The notes below the pieces were generated by a model, which was not told the DNA's origin, made no database searches, and saw nothing but the letters and a program-made list of their open reading frames with translations. This document shows positions 13,301 through 19,300 of a stretch of DNA of 64,000 bases, in pieces. Made by a program: the position numbers and the translations under genes. The first letter of the stretch is position 1. Each line of letters begins with the position of its first letter. The stretch spans positions 9,451,501 through 9,515,500 of the forward strand of contig OX031072.1 in assembly GCA_943736015.1 (NCBI GenBank). The letters are read 5' to 3'. Source of the DNA: Tridacna crocea (Eukaryota > Mollusca > Bivalvia > Cardiida > Cardiidae).

Positions 13301-16300
13301 TGGACCAGATTCAAACATCACCCTTTGTCTCTTACCCTTTGTCAAACAAAGGTGTCAATATGTGGTAATGGGTTAAGCTAACAGTAAAATCCCTATGTAT
13401 TTAAAACTTTTTTTTTGCGAAAAGTATTAAAAGTATCAATTTATCAGACAGTGTAGATCCAAGATAAGACTGCACAGAATGTGCAGTCTGATCTTGGATC
13501 TACACTATCTGCAGAAGGTCAGTGAGTTGAGCCTCACAGCCCTAGGGTTAAAAATCACATACTCTTTGAGCATCAGCAGGTGGTTATTCTGTGACTCTGT
13601 CTCCTCCACTTTCTGAACTTCAGCCCATCTGAAAGAAAAAAAACAAAAAACTAGTAATTCAAGTTTAACCCTTTACCACACAATCCCTACTTTTGACAAT
13701 CCTGAGAAAGAAGCCTTTCGAAGACATAGTGGGAAAAGGAGAAAATGTAGGTAATCAGCATTTTCCCACAATGTTTTTGACTCTTCATGGAACAAATTTC
13801 AAATTTTCAGTCAATTTCATTTTGTCTTCTGCAAATGCTTTCAATTTGGACAAGCCTAAACTGTCATTGGGTAATGAGTTAAACCCTTTGGGTTGAAGTC
13901 TAAAAAGTCTGAAACTTGTCTGCTCCCTGGGATGGCAATGATGATTTGTTATTTTGCATTTGTAGATAAATTCACAACATATTATAACTGCTTATGATTG
14001 TGATGTGAACGATGTAATTTCCACTCAACTTCGGATCTACATGTATACATTATGCATTTTGTATACAATTTATCACACCCTTTTTACACTTATATCAAAT
14101 TCTTTTTTTGTATTGGGGTTTAAAATAGTTAGTCAGGTGATCAAGTTTTCTGTCTTGAATCAGGAAACTCCCATTGAAATCAAGAGGGTGGGGAGCCATG
14201 CGTACGACGATATGTGTGTAGAAATGGAACTGTGCGAAATAAATGCTTCTAAACAAATGGTATCAAACAAATTGGTGATTTTTTTTTTTTTAAATAAATA
14301 TTGACTGCCCCAATTCTTTGGACCCAAAACATACTGATCTTGATGTGCAATTTTCAGTATGGCCCAAATCTTTGGGTCATGACAAATAACCATTATTGTG
14401 ATAATTCTTCATATCCTTAAGAGAAAATGGAAATTTCACAATTCTGATTTAGCCTTAAAGATACATATTCACATTTTGTGCTGCTTGGGTCCATATTCAT
14501 CAACCATTCTTTACAATGTTTTTGTCTTATTCTTCAAGATATCTCCCCTTGCCTTTGGTGGGGGATAACAATACAGAGCTACTATGAGTAGAACCAGTAT
14601 GTACAATATTTGCTACTGTCAGCATATATTACAAAATAGCAGACATTGTTATAAGATCAGAGTGTCTGTTCTGTGCAGTTCGATCTTGATCTACATTGTC
14701 TGCAAAACCACAAGTCTAGCGCAAGTCTAAATGAAAAACATACACAACTAGGTGAACATGACAGTCAAATTTTACTTACACATCTGATGAGTTTGAAGAG
14801 TTCATTCTACTCAAGTATCTCTGATTCCAATTCTTTATTGTAGGATTCTGTAAGGAAGGAATATTAACCCCTTACTACCCAATCACGGGACCAACGACCC
14901 CAGACTGAGCCTTTTGAAAACATTGTGGGATAAGGAGAAAATGCTGGTAACCAGCATTTCCTCCTTTTTTCACAATATTTTTTCTATCTAACACAGACAA
15001 ATCTTACCATCCGCTCAAAATATGTCATCTGCAAATGCGTTGAATTTGAACCAGTCAAAGAAATCTGTCATTTGGTAAAGAGGTAAAAAACAAATGAACC
15101 TTGCCCTATGAAAAGAACAGCTATTTAACTCTTTACCACACGAGAAAATTTTAGACTGGTCCAAATTGAAAGCATTTGCAGACAGCAAAATAAAAGTGAC
15201 TGAAAAATTGAAAATTATTCTGGGAAGGGTAGGAAACACTAAGGGAAAAGGAGAAAGTGCTGGTTACCAGCATTTTCTCCTTTTCCCACAGTGTTTTCAA
15301 AAGGCTTCTTTCTCAGGGGCGTCAAAAGTAGGGATTGTGTGGTAATGGGTTAACCTTTTCCCAAATGATAAAATTTTGTGCTAGACCGAATTGTAAGCCT
15401 TTGCAGACGACAAATCAAATATAATGAATGTGGTGGTTTTTGTCGATGAAAGGGTAGAAAACATTGTAGATTACCAGCATTTTCTCCTTTTCCTACAGTG
15501 TTTTCAAAAGCCTTCTTTCCCAGCATCGTAAAAACCAGAGATTGTTTGGGAAAGCTATAACATATAGCATTCGCCTAGGTCAGACTGCCCATTCCTGTAT
15601 AGAATATTTTGGCTACTTCTGGGATTCTGCATATCAAAGGACCATTCTATCTCACAATTAGGTCAGATGTCAGACAAAATTGATTTCCTTAACCCTTTCC
15701 CAAACAATCCCTGGTTTTTATGGATCTAGAATAGTAGCCCTTTGAAAACATTGTGGGAAAAGGAGAAAATGCTGGTAACCAGCATTTTCTCCTTTTCCCA
15801 CAATATTTTCTACCCTAACATAGACAGAAATAATCTTTTCAGCAAGAGTTGAATTGTCGTCTGCAAATGCTTTCAATTTGGTCTGATCCAAAAGTTTATC
15901 GTTTGGGAAAGGGTTAATTACATGATGGTTTGCTTGGCTTAATATATGGCTTGCAGCACATGAAAAGGGACATTTGTGTAAAGTGTCCTCTCCCATCAGC
16001 CTGCCCATGTCCACACAGTCCGCATGTAGGCACAGGCTAACCCAAGATGGTACTTTACAAGTATATCAGAATTTGTCCAAAAGTAGACTTGCACAAGCAC
16101 AAAACAGAAACTAACACAATAACATAGAGTATCGTTTTGGATCAGTCTGCGCGGACCACACAGACTGATCCAAGACGATATTTTATGCAAACGTCCGACT
16201 GCCCATTTTCGCCTACTGCACCCCATATCATGTAGACCCCCTTTTGCAGGCAGCGTATGTCTCAAATGTATTGCAGATCAATGGATAAATGCCCAAGTGA

Positions 16301-19300
16301 GCTTGTCATATCAAATGACTAATACCAAACTTCAAGGGCACATTACGCTGATGAGCTTTATATATCTATCAAAAGAGTAAGGTTAAAAAAAAAAAAACTT
16401 GAAAGCAAGTATGAAAATGTGCAATGAACACAATGATATGCCTGAAATAATTTTGAAAACACCATTTGACACCAAACAAAGAGTTTAGGCACCAGTACAG
16501 AAAAAACTGGGATGGTGCCTTTAACCACACAATCCCAAATTTCAATGACCTTGAGAAAGGAAGTCTATGAAACAGAAAGGCAGCAGACAAAAAGTGACTC
16601 AAATACCAAAATTTTGCCTTGGAAGTATAGAAAACTTTGTAGGAAGAGGGGAAAATGATGGCTATCACTGGTTAATCTTGTTACAGCATTTCCTCCCTTT
16701 CTATTTGAAAAGCTTTCTTCCTTAAGGTTGTGAAAACTCAGTGATGTGTGATACAGGGTTAGTCATTACTCTCGGATCTATCTTGACCAACCATTCTGAA
16801 CTTTCTAAACATGAAAAGTAGTAACGACTTCCGACTGGCTAAACCAATGGTTTAAAAGTAACACAACATCTAATTGGCTAAACCAACGGTTTAAAAGTAA
16901 CAAAACTTCTAATTGGCTAAATCAGAAGTTGTATTACTGTGAAACTAAGAAAATTCTTGACAGTGAAACTTAAAATGTTCTAAAGAATGGTTCGTAAATA
17001 TGGACCCCAGGATTATCATTATCTGTCCCATAATGTATTGGCTGGGAAACCCATCTACGCTGGAATAAGCAAACCACTTACACACTGTTTGTGGGGGTTT
17101 TCCATAAAAGATAACAATATATCTCCGCCTGTTCTGTATAAACGTTCCTACAAAAATCAATCAGAACACTGTGACCTAGAAAATCCTCAACAAAGCAGAT
17201 ATTTAATAATACTCTTAGTAAAACTACCAAGTAATATATGACCCTGTGGGAAAAAGCCTGAAAATACTGAGGGAAAGAATTATAGGACAAGTTCAGTCCT
17301 GCAGGCTTACCTGTGTCTAAACCTCTTGCTATTGGTCAATTTTCTGAATGGCAAAGGGCAAGTGTGATGTTTTGCATGGTATCATGCATCACAGAGATGC
17401 ATTAACTCTTTACCACACAAGAAAATTTTAGACTGGTCCAAATTGAGAGCATTTGCAGACAACAAAATAAAGGTGACTAAAAAATAGAAATTTGTTCTAG
17501 GAAGGGTAGAAAACACTGTGGGAAAAGGAGAAAAATGCTAATTATCAGCATTTTCTCCTTTTCCCATAGTGTTTTCAAAAGGCTCCTTTCTTATGGGCAT
17601 CAAAAGTAGGGATTGTGTGGTAATGGGTTAAGCCTCCTTTTGCCAGAGCATAGCTCAATTTTTTTTCTGCCCTTACAAGATAATCTAATAGAATTAGAAA
17701 CCACCTGCTTTAAGAGACCGCCTGCTTTAAGAGACCACTGTTCTGATACAACCCTTCTTACATTAACCTAATATAACCTGTATTTAAAGACCACCTACTG
17801 TAAGAGACCAATTTCAGTACTTCCCTTGAGTGGTCTCTGAATACAGGTTGTACTGTACTTGTCTGTTTGCATCACATCCAATGTAAAAGAATCCAAAATT
17901 TTAAAAAAAGTTAAGTAAAGAAATAGAGATTGAAAGATCTTAATTGTTTTTCAAATGAACAAATGCATTCTATAAATCATAATGATGTGACCCACCAGGT
18001 AAAAAAGGGACCATCTGGGAATTTTGTTCATCAATTAGATGAAAACAGATCAATGAATAGTGCAGGTCAGTTTAAGTTGATAACACAAAAATGATTTTAT
18101 AATAAGGGATTATGACCACTTTTCACACAGAAAATGTCATTAAAGTGAAAAGTGTCAACCCTAGTCAGACTGCGCAGTCTGACCATGGTGGACACTTTTC
18201 GCAGACCCCAGAAGGTCTCTTTTTGCGTGACAGGTCACAATTAGATAAAACATTCTGTGCAGTCTTTGTCCATAGTTACCAACCATTTCTTACAATGTTC
18301 TTTGTCTAACTCTCAAGAATTGTCTAGATTTGGAAATACCACAACATCTGATTGACTGACTCAAATACATGAGCATTGCTATGTGAAAAGGGGGCTTGAT
18401 GCATCTGCCACAAATATCAACTTATGTCAACCTGTGCAGTCCATGCAGGCTGACAAGGGTCAATTCATTTTGCTATCGGTCAATATTTTTGTGTGTCCAA
18501 GAACAACTCTTCCTTCAGATTCAGTCAAGTGTCAGATGAAATTGATTCTATGGATCCCAAATTATGTGATCTCTTTTGTATAACAAATCATGGGCATGCA
18601 TTAAGCCCCTTTTTGCCAGAGCATGGCTCATATAGTTTAGCCAATCAGTTGTGTCACTTTCATATTTTGAAAATTCTTCAGCATATAACTAGAACATTCT
18701 TCAGAATGGTTGGTGAATATTACTCCCTATTCACCAACCATTCTTGAGAATATTTTTAGTCTTATTCTCCAAAGTTTTCTAAATTTGTAAGTAACACAAC
18801 TTCTGATTGGCTAAACCAAATGGTTTAGCCAATCAGAAGTTGTGTTACTTACAAATGTAGAAAATTCTGGAGAATAAGACAAAGACAGTTCTTAAGAATG
18901 GTTGTTGAATACGGGCCCTGATCTCAATCTACTCTAGCCACAAAATTAACTTCAACTGTGATAAGAACTTCGAAAGTGAAGGCTAAGTACATGTATTTGC
19001 CCTTGAATAATTGGCCATACCTTTGAAAGAATTCCCTCCCATGTTGACTTCAGCTGTGTCTTGGTCATTGCACCACATTTGATTTTCTCCCAGTCAATAT
19101 GAAGAAGTTCTATTGGAACGGTCATCAGATCCTCGGCAGAAACCTGTTTCAATACCCGAGTAACTAGTTGCTTTTGTGTGTCTACTGATTCCTCATCAGT
19201 TTCATCTGAAACAGAGACAAGAAAACCTTTACCTTATACCAGAAAAAAATTCTCCTTTCTAATATTACCAGTGTATGCTCCTTTTCACACAAATGTTTTT

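Noticed and set aside
15996-16265. 89-residue minus frame as a missing exon of the HMG-box gene
   Set aside because: It lies across a MITE with inverted ends (15945-16236) and has no HMG or UBF-like sequence.
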